Assembly: GCF_900169075.1 (NCBI RefSeq)
Contig: NZ_LT827015.1
Span: 372,001 to 436,000 of the forward strand
Origin: Chryseobacterium phocaeense
GTDB taxonomy: Bacteria > Bacteroidota > Bacteroidia > Flavobacteriales > Weeksellaceae
Length of the DNA stretch: 64,000 nucleotides
Reading direction: 5' to 3'
Shown: positions 8,672 to 17,218 of the stretch, piece by piece
Layout: each line of letters opens with the position of its first letter
Numbering within the stretch: position 1 is the stretch's first letter
Translations under genes and position numbers: made by a program
The notes under the pieces: model-generated
Seen by the model: the letters and a program-made list of their open reading frames with translations, nothing else
Database searches by the model: none
What the model was told of the DNA's origin: nothing

Positions 8672-8773
8672 ACAATCACACCACATCACAAAATATTAAT
8701 AGCTGTTAATTAAGACACTATTACACATCAACATTCATAAAAAAAGACTGTCCCTCAAAAGATAGTCTTTTTT
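8672..8773 (+). ncRNA. Putative ~100-nt small RNA, or remains of a lost hcp transcript
   Basis: Transcription from the promoter at 8488-8667 should start near 8672 and stop at the hairpin 8740-8773. The stretch contains no ATG-initiated ORF. Its first 40 nt (AATCACACCACATCACAAAA...) resemble the hcp leaders, and then the similarity ends. It could be a co-regulated small RNA or the residue of a deleted hcp copy. No expression evidence is available. Confidence 0.45.
8740..8773 (+). terminator. Intrinsic terminator between orphan promoter and clpV
   Basis: AAAAAGACT / AGTCTTTTTT stem with the T-run on the plus strand. It separates the orphan T6SS-type promoter from clpV. Confidence 0.8.
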
Positions 8774-8895
8774 GTCTAACGTGCTGTAAATGATATTTTC
8801 AGATAAAAGCAGATGAAAAAAACACTTAAAACTTATTACTTCTCTAATCCAAGAATTACTTATCTTTATCCTTCATACATTTTGCATAAAAAAGA

Positions 8896-8903
8896 TATAT
8901 TTG
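8896..8903 (+). promoter_or_regulatory. -7 box of the clpV promoter
   Basis: TATATTTG about 90 nt before the clpV ATG. No well-spaced TTG -33 element is visible and the GTAGAATTACTAC operators are absent, so clpV appears to be controlled differently from the hcp genes. Confidence 0.45.
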
Positions 8904-8989
8904 TAAAAAGATATATGAAGGCAGATCACACCAAATAATCTGATACAACTAAAAAGAACACAGACATATTAATATTAGAAAAATTACAA

Positions 8990-11485
8990 ATGGGAGTACT
9001 AGTAACCAACGAAACAGTAAAACAGCTATTTCATATTGCTCAGTCGATAGCGAAGGAGAATTATAATGCTACCTATGGCGGGCCGCATATCCTGCAGGCC
9101 TTAATGCATAAAGACATTGGTCTTAACGAATTTCTTAAAAGCATAGATAAAGATCCCGGCTACTTTTATGAATGGGCAGACGTCCGCATTGAAGAATATC
9201 CGAAAACAGCCCATCTTCCGGATGAAGTTCGTCAGGATGATGCGGTAGATACCCTAACCGAAGAAGCGGATGACATCCGTTTAAAGCTTGGTCTGGATGA
9301 GATCACCCCTATTTGTATCCTAACTGCCATAGTAAAACCTCAGGTTGTTTTCTCGCTTCAGCAGCTGAAATCACTTCCCCTGAGAGAACATGAGATCTTC
9401 AATTTATACAGAAAAGATACTCCTTTTGCCGTATCAGAAGACGGTGATTTTTCATCGTTGTTTTCAAACGGAGCAGATTTTACAGATTCATCTTTTCCCT
9501 CCATTAAAAGCTATTGTGTTGACCGAACGGCACAGGCCAGAAAAGGAGATCTGGAAAACATCATAGGAAGAGACAAAGAACTTAGAATGCTTGTTGAAAT
9601 TCTCTGCCGGAGAAGCAAACCGAATGTGATCATCATCGGTGAGCCGGGAGTGGGAAAAACAGCATTGGTAGAAGGTTTTGCCATAGAAATTACCAAAGGA
9701 AACGTTCCGGAAATGCTTAAAAACGCGACTCTTCTTGAACTGGATACAGGAGCTTTATTAGCAGGAACTTCCTATAAAGGCGAAATTGAAGACCGCCTGA
9801 AAAAGGTGATCACCGAATGTAAGAAAATTGAAAAGGCAGTTCTTTTCATTGATGAAATCCATACGCTTTTAGATCCAAAAGGAAGCATCGGAAATGTAGC
9901 CAATCTTCTTAAACCTGAACTTGCAAGAGGCGAAATTACTGTTATAGGAGCTACAACACAGGAAGAGTACAGGAAAATCATTGAGCCGGAACAGGCTTTC
10001 AACCGTCGTTTTGAAGTTCTGACAGTGAATGAACCGGACGAGCAGACCTGCGTAAAAATGATTGATGTGCTCCTTGACGGCTATAAAAAGCATCACGGCA
10101 TTGAAGTGGAAAAAACATCTATCCGCGAATGCGTTCGTTTGGCCAAGAGATATGCAAAAGGTAAAAAACTGCCGGATGCGGCAATTGACCTTCTGGACAG
10201 AACCATGGCAGCCATTAAAATGCTGGACGAGCTTTCGGAAAAAGAGCTTGCGAGCTGGAAAGAAACCTATGAAGCCATTCTAGAAGAAGAATTTGCAGAT
10301 ACCAAAGACCAGGCGAATGAACTCATCTGGAATTATAACCTGTTAAGAGATAAAATAAGCCCTATTCTTTGGGGATCACTGCACGAGCAGCCGGTCATAG
10401 ACAATTCCATGCCTATTGATCAGATTCATAAGATCATAGACGATACTTATGCAGAGCTTTTACAGCATGCAGCCGTAAAAAGAGAAAAAGTAGACCGTCT
10501 AGAGCTGGCAGCAGTGATGGCGGCAAAAACCAATATTCCAATCGGAAAAATCCAGGCTCAGGAAAAAGAAAAACTCCTGAATATGGAATCCCTTCTGCTG
10601 AACAGAGTAGTAGGACAGGATCATGCACTGAAAATCTTATCAGACGCCATTGTTGAAAACCGAAGCGGATTGAACAAGCCTGGTCAGCCAATCGGGTCAT
10701 TCTTCCTGCTTGGACCTACCGGAACCGGGAAAACGGAACTTGCCAAATCGATGGCAGAATTGCTCTTCAATGACGAAAAAGCGATGGTACGTTTTGATAT
10801 GTCTGAATTTAAAGAAGAACATTCCGCTGCATTATTGTACGGCGCGCCTCCGGGATATGTGGGATACGAAGAAGGGGGAATGCTGGTCAACAAGATCAGG
10901 CAGCAGCCGTATACCGTAGTTTTATTTGACGAAATTGAAAAAGCCCACCATTCCGTTTTTGATGTATTCTTACAGATTATGGATGAAGGGAAAGTTCACG
11001 ATAAACTGGGGAAAGAAGGAGATTTTAGCAATGCCCTGATATTATTTACGTCAAACATTGGAAGTGAAGAAATTGTAAAACAGTTTGAAGAAGGAAAAGT
11101 TCCGGAATCATCGTCGCTGATGCAGATCATGTCCAATTCAGGAAGATTCAGACCGGAATTTCTGGCAAGAATCACCGAAATTATTCCTTTTGCACCAATC
11201 ACAGAATCTATTGCAGAAAGGATCTTCAATATCCAGCTTAGATCACTTCATACCTCACTGACAAGGCTGGGGATGGCATTGAAAATTAGTGATGAAGCCG
11301 TGAAGAACCTGGCGCTGGGAGGATTCAGCAGCAAATATGGAGCAAGACAGATCTCCGGAGTGATCCGCGCACAGCTTGCAAGACCCATCTCCAAAATGAT
11401 TGTGAGAGAAGAGGTAAAAACCGGCCAGACCATGCATGTAGACTGGAATAATGAAGAATCCAAACTGATCTGGAAGGTAGAATAA
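8990..11485 (+). CDS. clpV: T6SS sheath-recycling ATPase ClpV (TssH)
   Basis: 831 residues with the class I Clp plan. A Clp-N domain (1-150) is followed by AAA1 with Walker A GEPGVGKTA (217-225) and Walker B FIDEIHTLL. AAA2 has GPTGTGKTE (about 575) and Walker B VVLFDEIEKAHHSVFD. The middle domain is short compared with ClpB. In T6SS, the hexamer disassembles the contracted TssB/TssC sheath. The context (tssR before it, hcp and vgrG after) supports TssH rather than a general ClpB or ClpC. Sheath genes are not in this window. Confidence 0.93.
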   Translation: MGVLVTNETVKQLFHIAQSIAKENYNATYGGPHILQALMHKDIGLNEFLKSIDKDPGYFYEWADVRIEEYPKTAHLPDEVRQDDAVDTLTEEADDIRLKLGLDEITPICILTAIVKPQVVFSLQQLKSLPLREHEIFNLYRKDTPFAVSEDGDFSSLFSNGADFTDSSFPSIKSYCVDRTAQARKGDLENIIGRDKELRMLVEILCRRSKPNVIIIGEPGVGKTALVEGFAIEITKGNVPEMLKNATLLELDTGALLAGTSYKGEIEDRLKKVITECKKIEKAVLFIDEIHTLLDPKGSIGNVANLLKPELARGEITVIGATTQEEYRKIIEPEQAFNRRFEVLTVNEPDEQTCVKMIDVLLDGYKKHHGIEVEKTSIRECVRLAKRYAKGKKLPDAAIDLLDRTMAAIKMLDELSEKELASWKETYEAILEEEFADTKDQANELIWNYNLLRDKISPILWGSLHEQPVIDNSMPIDQIHKIIDDTYAELLQHAAVKREKVDRLELAAVMAAKTNIPIGKIQAQEKEKLLNMESLLLNRVVGQDHALKILSDAIVENRSGLNKPGQPIGSFFLLGPTGTGKTELAKSMAELLFNDEKAMVRFDMSEFKEEHSAALLYGAPPGYVGYEEGGMLVNKIRQQPYTVVLFDEIEKAHHSVFDVFLQIMDEGKVHDKLGKEGDFSNALILFTSNIGSEEIVKQFEEGKVPESSSLMQIMSNSGRFRPEFLARITEIIPFAPITESIAERIFNIQLRSLHTSLTRLGMALKISDEAVKNLALGGFSSKYGARQISGVIRAQLARPISKMIVREEVKTGQTMHVDWNNEESKLIWKVE

Positions 11486-11558
11486 TATTAAAGTAAAAAG
11501 GCTGATTGGCAAATTTGCTTTTTAGCCCTTTTACCTTTTAGCCATAAAACCTATTAAA

Positions 11559-12428
11559 ATGAAAACCCTATTTAAAAATATCTTTACAGGATTCATGCTT
11601 GCAGGGACTTTTGTAATGGTGAACGCACAATTTCTTACTGCAACGGATACTTCAGAAAGCAGTGTGAGAAAATACAATACCATTATTAATTCAAATAAGG
11701 ATATTGTTGAATTTATTGAACAGTCATTGTTACAGGGAGGCCTTCCAAAACATTTAAGAAACCTTGCCCTGATAGAATCACACTTTAACAGAAATATCAC
11801 TTCGGGAGCCGGAGCGGTAGGAATGTGGCAGTTTATGACGGCGCATGCCAACCAGTACGGACTTACGGACCAGGGGCGCACCGATGTGTATAAAAGTACC
11901 AAAACAGCAGTTATTTCCCTGAAAAATCTGTACAAAAAATATGGCGACTGGATAACGGTGGTAGCTGCCTACAACTGTGGTGAAGGGAATATCGCCAAAG
12001 CCATGCAGGCTGCAGGATCTACCCAATACCATCTGTATTCCAAATATCTTCCGGGAGAAACCATTAATCATGTGAATAAGTATCTGAACGCATGCTATGC
12101 AACCGGTGAATTACCGAGTGTTCTGAATAATTACAATTCTTCAAGAATTAATAAAGTATTTTTTGCAGGTGACAGAAGCAGTGTGAACCAGGGAGTATCT
12201 CTTCAGGAAACAGAGATTAATGCAGGGTTTAATCTGGACGTCATTGCCAATGAGCTGAATGTACAGGTGAATGAAATACTTGCCTGGAACCCGGGGATCG
12301 TAGAAGAGCTGCAGAAAAAAGGTGAAAGCCCTCTGTATCTTCCTACCGACCTGATGCCGGATTTTCTTTTGAAGAAAACCAAGATCCTTTCCCGCTCCAT
12401 CAAAGAAGGAAGCAGGGCACAGCAATAA
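11559..12428 (+). CDS. Lytic transglycosylase with SLT and LysM-like domains (MltD-like)
   Basis: 289 residues. The signal peptide ends VNA-Q (about residue 22). The SLT domain (about 45-170) shows the catalytic Glu73 in LALIESHF, then GAVGMWQFM and VVAAYNCGEGN, the standard MltD-type motifs. A weak LysM-like segment follows (about 225-270: FNLDVIANELNVQVNEILAWNP). It cleaves peptidoglycan glycan strands in the periplasm. It is 73 nt after clpV and before hcp, so it probably opens the cell wall for T6SS envelope assembly. It is unlikely to be an effector, because it has an ordinary Sec signal. Confidence 0.85.
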   Translation: MKTLFKNIFTGFMLAGTFVMVNAQFLTATDTSESSVRKYNTIINSNKDIVEFIEQSLLQGGLPKHLRNLALIESHFNRNITSGAGAVGMWQFMTAHANQYGLTDQGRTDVYKSTKTAVISLKNLYKKYGDWITVVAAYNCGEGNIAKAMQAAGSTQYHLYSKYLPGETINHVNKYLNACYATGELPSVLNNYNSSRINKVFFAGDRSSVNQGVSLQETEINAGFNLDVIANELNVQVNEILAWNPGIVEELQKKGESPLYLPTDLMPDFLLKKTKILSRSIKEGSRAQQ

Positions 12429-12453
12429 CCCTGATAAGAATATTAACTCATAG

Positions 12454-12480
12454 AGCCGTAACAAAAGTTACGGCTTTTTT
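12454..12480 (+). terminator. Intrinsic terminator after the transglycosylase
   Basis: AGCCGTAAC / GTTACGGCT stem with an AAAA loop and a T-run. Confidence 0.85.
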
Positions 12481-12557
12481 AATACAACTTATAAGATCTT
12501 CGAAGTTGTTAAAAGTTGTCGAAATTACTCTTAAAATACGTTAATATTTCTCTTTGA

Positions 12558-12738
12558 AGTGTAAAAAAATAATTTAAAATATGATTGATATTTAATTTTA
12601 ATGTTTTTATTTTCAGTTGGTTATATTATTGTCTTAAATCTATAGTCGTAGAATTACTACATCAAATCGTAGAATTACTACAAATTTTCAGATTTACGTT
12701 CAAAAGCTTTTTTATCAAAAATGGACGTTATATATTTG
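12558..12738 (+). promoter_or_regulatory. T6SS-type promoter, copy 2 (first hcp gene)
   Basis: AGTGTAAAA at 12558-12566, GTAGAATTACTAC at 12648-12660 and 12669-12681, a 49-bp gap and TATATTTG at 12731-12738. The first hcp start codon lies 54 nt after the -7 box. The spacing is identical to the copies at 8.6 and 18.7 kb. Confidence 0.8.
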
Positions 12739-12791
12739 CTATGTAATCAATCACCAAATCACAAAATATTAACAATTAAAATTTACAAATC

Positions 12792-13202
12792 ATGGCAGCA
12801 AATTCAAGAGGAATTTTAAAATTCAACAACGGAGAAGGTCAAAAACTTTTAAAGCTAAATTATAGCGTATCAAGATCTACAGACGTTTCAGGACGTGTAG
12901 CATCAGATCCTTCCAACGCATTGATCAAAATTACAGTAGAAGCTACTGAAAAATCGGACATTCTTGAAAGCTTATTAAACGGAAAATACAAGCCGACTGT
13001 GGGAGAAATCACTTTTAACAAATCTCACGAAGAAGGAACATTAACTACATTGAAATGGCAAAATGGATATGTGATCCAGCACGAAGTAGACTTCGATGCT
13101 ATTGATGACAACAGTATGCTGATCAGCTTTGTAGTAAGTGCAGAACAAATCGATCTGGGTAATTCTTCTTACTTAGCAGAATGGCCTTCAGACGGAAAAT
13201 AA
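12792..13202 (+). CDS. hcp: T6SS tube protein Hcp (TssD), copy 1
   Basis: 136 residues, the normal length for the Bacteroidota TssD family. The start is MAANSRGILKFN, and the beta-rich body includes KLNYSVSRSTDVSGRVASDP and NGYVIQHEVDFDAIDDNSML. It forms the hexameric inner tube that carries effectors. It is a monocistronic unit with its own tandem-operator promoter and its own terminator, typical of a protein needed in large excess. It is closely related to the second copy at 18859-19263. The two differ mainly at the C-terminus (here ...LAEWPSDGK). Confidence 0.93.
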   Translation: MAANSRGILKFNNGEGQKLLKLNYSVSRSTDVSGRVASDPSNALIKITVEATEKSDILESLLNGKYKPTVGEITFNKSHEEGTLTTLKWQNGYVIQHEVDFDAIDDNSMLISFVVSAEQIDLGNSSYLAEWPSDGK

Positions 13203-13235
13203 TCTGGACAATCATCTTAGTAAAAATAAATTGGT

Positions 13236-13276
13236 ACAGGACGGTGTATTCGTAAGAATATACTGTTCTGTTTTTG
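13236..13276 (+). terminator. Intrinsic terminator after hcp copy 1
   Basis: A long imperfect stem (ACAGGACGGTGTATTC against GAATATACTGTTCTGT) with a GTAA loop and a TTTTT tail. Confidence 0.75.
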
Positions 13277-13423
13277 TCATTTGTGTATAGCAGGAATGAA
13301 AAATAGCCATCCAGCCCAAATTCTTATACCAACTGTTTAAGAATAAAAAACGGCCTCCATATTGCTGTAAGTATCTGGAAGCTATTTAATTTTATTGTAT
13401 AATCTAAACAAAAAACACTCATT

Positions 13424-15598
13424 ATGTTTAAAGATGACCAATCGATAAAAGTACAAAGCCCGAAAAGCAGTATAAAAAATACAGCAGGGGATCAGCTTAA
13501 AAATGCTGAGAATATGGCCACACAGAAAATAGAGGATAAGCTTCAGAAAGCTGATGAAGCGGTGAAGAAATCTGCCAAAAAAGCACAGGAAATTTACTCG
13601 GGTACCCCTCAGGGTTCTAAAATGTTTATGAACCAGAATCTGGTACCCAACAACCCATCAATTGTAGAAAATAAAGTATGGTCTAAACAGCCGACTTCCA
13701 AAATACATAACGCGGCTGCAATTCCGGAAAGTTATATTGCAGGAATCAATCGCGTTGTCATGCTTGATATTGTGATTGAAGGACAGTTGATCAAGCATTT
13801 TAAGCATTTTAAGCTCGTACAGAGCGCTTCCAGACATCATGAATTCAGCCTGATGCTGGCCCACGATACACTGGGCGGCCCTGAGAATCATAATTTACAG
13901 GAAGCCCAGAACTTTTTAGGAAAAAGAATCACCGTGGTGTTCAAATATAAAGATATTGAACAGGGACCGGAACGTAATTTCGTTGGAGTGATTACGGAAG
14001 TGGGCTTTAGCCAGGAGAAAGGCAGCCTTGGAAATATTGTTCTTACAGGTTTTAGCCCTACCGTTTTACTGGACGCTGCTCCTCACATTCAGAGTTTTGG
14101 AGGCGGGCAGGAAGTGAGTATGAACAGTATTGCAGATCATGTAATCAAAGAAGGCTTGGGACAAAATAAATTCGATTTCAGAGTGGATGCACAGCACGGT
14201 AACGTTCCTTACAGCTCCCAATACGAAGAAACGCACTATAATTATCTGGCAAGAATTGCGGAGGCTTATGGAGAACAGTTTTATTATGACGGGGAAGTAC
14301 TGCATTTCGGGAAACTTCCGCCTCAGGAAAAGCCGGTTAAGCTTACCTATGGAAGCAGTGTAAGCGATATTGCCATCAAAATGAAAGCCCAGCACGTAAG
14401 TCCAAGCTTTTATGGCTACAACAGCAGTAAAAATGAAAAGCTGACCACCGGAAGTTCCAAAATCAGTCATACTTCAGATATTGCCAAACGGGCTTATGAA
14501 ATTTCAGAAAGGACCTTTAAAACCCCATCTTTAAGAGTTGCCCCAATCAAAGCAACTTCATTTATGGATATTGATGCTTCCCAGAAAGGAACTGCGGGAA
14601 GTAAGGCTTCTGAGGTTTTCATTACTTCTGGATCTACAACCGTTCCGTTCCTGTATCCGGGATGTACCGCAGATATTGAAATGCGTAAAGCAGATACCAA
14701 TGATACCGCGTATTTTACAAAATTAATGATCATAGGAGCTACCCATGAGGTAGATGCCAGAGGCTACTATGACGGAACTTTTGAAGCCATTGCAGCAGAC
14801 ACCGGATTTATTCCCCGCCCGGAATTTGAAAATCCAAAAGCTGAACCACAGTTTGCAAAAGTGATTTCCAATACAGATCCTTTAAACCAGGGAAGGGTAA
14901 AAGTGCAGTTTGACTGGCAGTCAGGACAGGACACTACGGAATTCATCCGCGTCATGTCCCCGGACGCCGGAAGCAGTGATAAAGTAAACAAAAACCGCGG
15001 GTTTATGTCTGTTCCCGAAGTGAATGACCAGGTAATCGTGAATTTTGTGCACCAGCATCCGGACCGTCCTTTTGTGATGGGAGGAATGTTCCATGGAGCA
15101 ATAGGAGCCGGTGGAGGAGCCGGAAATAATGTGATGAGCTTTAGCGGAAGAAGCGGTGCTGAACTAAAATATGACAATGGAGCAGGATCCATGAACCTGA
15201 AAGACCAGGGCGGAGCCAATATGTTCTTTGACGGAGCCGGAAATGTGGTTCACAATGCGAACAATGACAGTACGAAAACCGTAGGAAATAATAAAACGGA
15301 TAAAGTAGGAAACAATAAAAAGCTGGAGGTAGGATGCGACCATATTTCAGATATAGGAAATACCCATAAAGTAGAAGTAGGAAAAGGAAAGAGTGTATTT
15401 AAAATGGATAATGCCGGTGTTATTGACCTAACAGGTGTTGATAAAATAACGCTCAAAGTGGGAAGCAGCGAAATTATTATTACGGGAACCAAGATCTCGA
15501 TTACAAGCAGTGAGGTGGAGGTTAAAGGAACAGGTACGGCAAAAGCAGTTTTTAACGGAAGTACTATTATAACAGGATCATCTGTAGATATAAATTAG
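13424..15598 (+). CDS. vgrG: T6SS spike protein VgrG (TssI) with N-terminal extension
   Basis: 724 residues. A charged, helical, Lys/Ala/Glu-rich extension (about 1-100) precedes the gp27-like region (about 105-460, with VMLDIVIEGQLIKHF and SASRHHEFSLML). The OB-fold hub (AKVISNTDPLNQGRVKVQFDWQSGQ is at about 484-508 when read as two parts) follows, with RPFVMGGMFHG. The C-terminal beta-helix needle has repeated VGNNKT and VGNNKK turns (about 620-720). It has no enzymatic C-terminal extension, so cargo is probably carried by separate proteins. The next gene starts 2 nt after the stop, marking this as the first gene of a cargo operon. Confidence 0.93.
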   Translation: MFKDDQSIKVQSPKSSIKNTAGDQLKNAENMATQKIEDKLQKADEAVKKSAKKAQEIYSGTPQGSKMFMNQNLVPNNPSIVENKVWSKQPTSKIHNAAAIPESYIAGINRVVMLDIVIEGQLIKHFKHFKLVQSASRHHEFSLMLAHDTLGGPENHNLQEAQNFLGKRITVVFKYKDIEQGPERNFVGVITEVGFSQEKGSLGNIVLTGFSPTVLLDAAPHIQSFGGGQEVSMNSIADHVIKEGLGQNKFDFRVDAQHGNVPYSSQYEETHYNYLARIAEAYGEQFYYDGEVLHFGKLPPQEKPVKLTYGSSVSDIAIKMKAQHVSPSFYGYNSSKNEKLTTGSSKISHTSDIAKRAYEISERTFKTPSLRVAPIKATSFMDIDASQKGTAGSKASEVFITSGSTTVPFLYPGCTADIEMRKADTNDTAYFTKLMIIGATHEVDARGYYDGTFEAIAADTGFIPRPEFENPKAEPQFAKVISNTDPLNQGRVKVQFDWQSGQDTTEFIRVMSPDAGSSDKVNKNRGFMSVPEVNDQVIVNFVHQHPDRPFVMGGMFHGAIGAGGGAGNNVMSFSGRSGAELKYDNGAGSMNLKDQGGANMFFDGAGNVVHNANNDSTKTVGNNKTDKVGNNKKLEVGCDHISDIGNTHKVEVGKGKSVFKMDNAGVIDLTGVDKITLKVGSSEIIITGTKISITSSEVEVKGTGTAKAVFNGSTIITGSSVDIN

Positions 15599-15600
15599 AA

Positions 15601-16662
15601 ATGGAATTTATAAAATACGAAATAAAAAAAAGAGATACTTTAGAATCTATAGCACAAGATAATAAACTTACAGTTAATGAAATAATTAATTTTCACAATG
15701 AACATTCTGGAACAACGGGTTTAATAATAGGTAATAAGCTACCCATCCATCTAAAATATTTACTTTTAGAAAGAAAAAGTGAAGATGAAATGAAGAAGGC
15801 TGCTGAAGCCTTCGAAGGGAGGGATTATCAGCAGAAAATACGATATAGATGTGAGCAGTTTAATACCACAAAACTTGAGGACAGAATATCATTTCACTGT
15901 AACACCAAGAAGGAATATACGGTTGAAAAAAACCTGCAACAGGCAAAAGCCAGGGTCAAGCTAAAAGAATATTTATATAAAATTAATCCGGAAAACCTTG
16001 GTCTTGCCATAGAAGCTGTAAAGGATCTTGAGTTTGATAAAGAAAATGTTGTTTTTGATTTAAATACAGATAATACAATAAAACAGGTAGTAAATTATTC
16101 TGAAATAAAGGAAAAATGGGAACTTTTTAAACCAAGGTTAGCCAGTTCAGAATTTTACAAACAGGTCCGGAAAATTAATGCTAAAGCTGCAGAAGATATT
16201 ATTAAGGGAGGTGGTCTGGAATTTGAAAATGAGAATAATCTGAGAAAAACATATGACAAATCACTTCTTTATCATGTCCTATTTAATGATTTTGATGCGC
16301 ATAAAAAAAGAGGTACAAATCAAATATTAAAATTTATTTCTCAGATATTCGTCGATATTCCTATAGAATTGGAGCTTCATCATACCATAATCAAGGAAGA
16401 TGATTATTTTATAGAATATAGGACAGTAGGAACCCTGTTACGAGAAAAGATTGATAATGCTGTTTTAGAGGAACAATATAATAAATTTTACAGACCCATT
16501 ATAGAATATGGTTTTAGTGAATACAATTATGATTATCGGATCAGAAGAATGGTTGATAAAAAGACAGGAATTATTGTAAATGCTTCTGCGCTCATGAAAG
16601 AAGAGGTGAAAAACAACTATCAGTTTATAACACAATTTGATTTAAAACAAATTGATTATTAG
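15601..16662 (+). CDS. LysM-domain protein behind vgrG (candidate cargo adaptor)
   Basis: 353 residues. A LysM-like module occupies the start (about 4-52, YEIKKRDTLESIAQDNKLTV and IIGNKLPIHL). The remaining 300 residues are charged, mixed helical and not recognised. There is no signal peptide, so the protein is cytoplasmic before export. It starts 2 nt after the vgrG stop, so translation is probably coupled. LysM modules in contractile injection systems often join spike parts, which suggests an adaptor or loading factor for the PAAR-like protein two genes downstream. It could also be the effector itself. The gene is visibly more AT-rich than vgrG. Confidence 0.7.
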   Translation: MEFIKYEIKKRDTLESIAQDNKLTVNEIINFHNEHSGTTGLIIGNKLPIHLKYLLLERKSEDEMKKAAEAFEGRDYQQKIRYRCEQFNTTKLEDRISFHCNTKKEYTVEKNLQQAKARVKLKEYLYKINPENLGLAIEAVKDLEFDKENVVFDLNTDNTIKQVVNYSEIKEKWELFKPRLASSEFYKQVRKINAKAAEDIIKGGGLEFENENNLRKTYDKSLLYHVLFNDFDAHKKRGTNQILKFISQIFVDIPIELELHHTIIKEDDYFIEYRTVGTLLREKIDNAVLEEQYNKFYRPIIEYGFSEYNYDYRIRRMVDKKTGIIVNASALMKEEVKNNYQFITQFDLKQIDY

Positions 16663-16674
16663 ATATCGTTTATT

Positions 16675-17208
16675 ATGATCGAGAATAAGGGTTTTATATT
16701 TAAGAATGTTTTACCATATCATGTAGCCAAAACACTGCTTGTGATTATCCCATGTATGATTTTCTATGGAGCTTTGTATTATCTGCTATTTAAAGGGATG
16801 TTCAGGCTATCTTTTGTAATGTTTTTTACGCTTTTCTATTTTGGCACATGCTATTTAATTTTAAAGGCTTTATCTGTCCAGGTTAGAATTTGGTTTGATG
16901 ATAATCACCTTTTTATACAAAAGGGAAAGCAACAAGCCGAAAAATATCTAAAATCTGATATCAAAGGATTTTATGCATATGATTATGAAACCAAAGCACC
17001 TTCTTTACAAAATTCCAAAATATATTTCAAAATTTGTTTGGTGAATAATTCTAAAATTTATCTTAACGATGTTGAATATAAAAATAAATATGAAGAAGAA
17101 AAAGGGGAAAACTTAAAGAAATTTTTGAAGGCTGCTCAAAAAGAACTGCATGTTTCAAAAATAGAAAAGAAAAATTTTCAAAACATTTATTGGTATTCAA
17201 TAAAATAA
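16675..17208 (+). CDS. Two-TM membrane protein, candidate immunity protein
   Basis: 177 residues. Two hydrophobic helices lie near the N-terminus (about 19-40, TLLVIIPCMIFYGALYYLLF, and 46-66, FVMFFTLFYFGTCYLIL). A soluble domain with a beta-strand pattern resembling a bacterial PH-like fold follows (about 70-150). No known family was recognised. It is 12 nt after the LysM gene and 10 nt before the PAAR-like gene. An inner-membrane protein next to a spike-linked protein with hydrophobic segments is the usual arrangement for immunity to a membrane-acting effector (inference). Its plan resembles the protein at 48723-49235. Confidence 0.65.
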   Translation: MIENKGFIFKNVLPYHVAKTLLVIIPCMIFYGALYYLLFKGMFRLSFVMFFTLFYFGTCYLILKALSVQVRIWFDDNHLFIQKGKQQAEKYLKSDIKGFYAYDYETKAPSLQNSKIYFKICLVNNSKIYLNDVEYKNKYEEEKGENLKKFLKAAQKELHVSKIEKKNFQNIYWYSIK

Positions 17209-17218
17209 AAAAAATATT

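Noticed and set aside
11559..12428. Lytic transglycosylase as a T6SS effector
   Set aside because: It has a normal Sec signal peptide and no adjacent immunity gene; a role in envelope opening is more likely.
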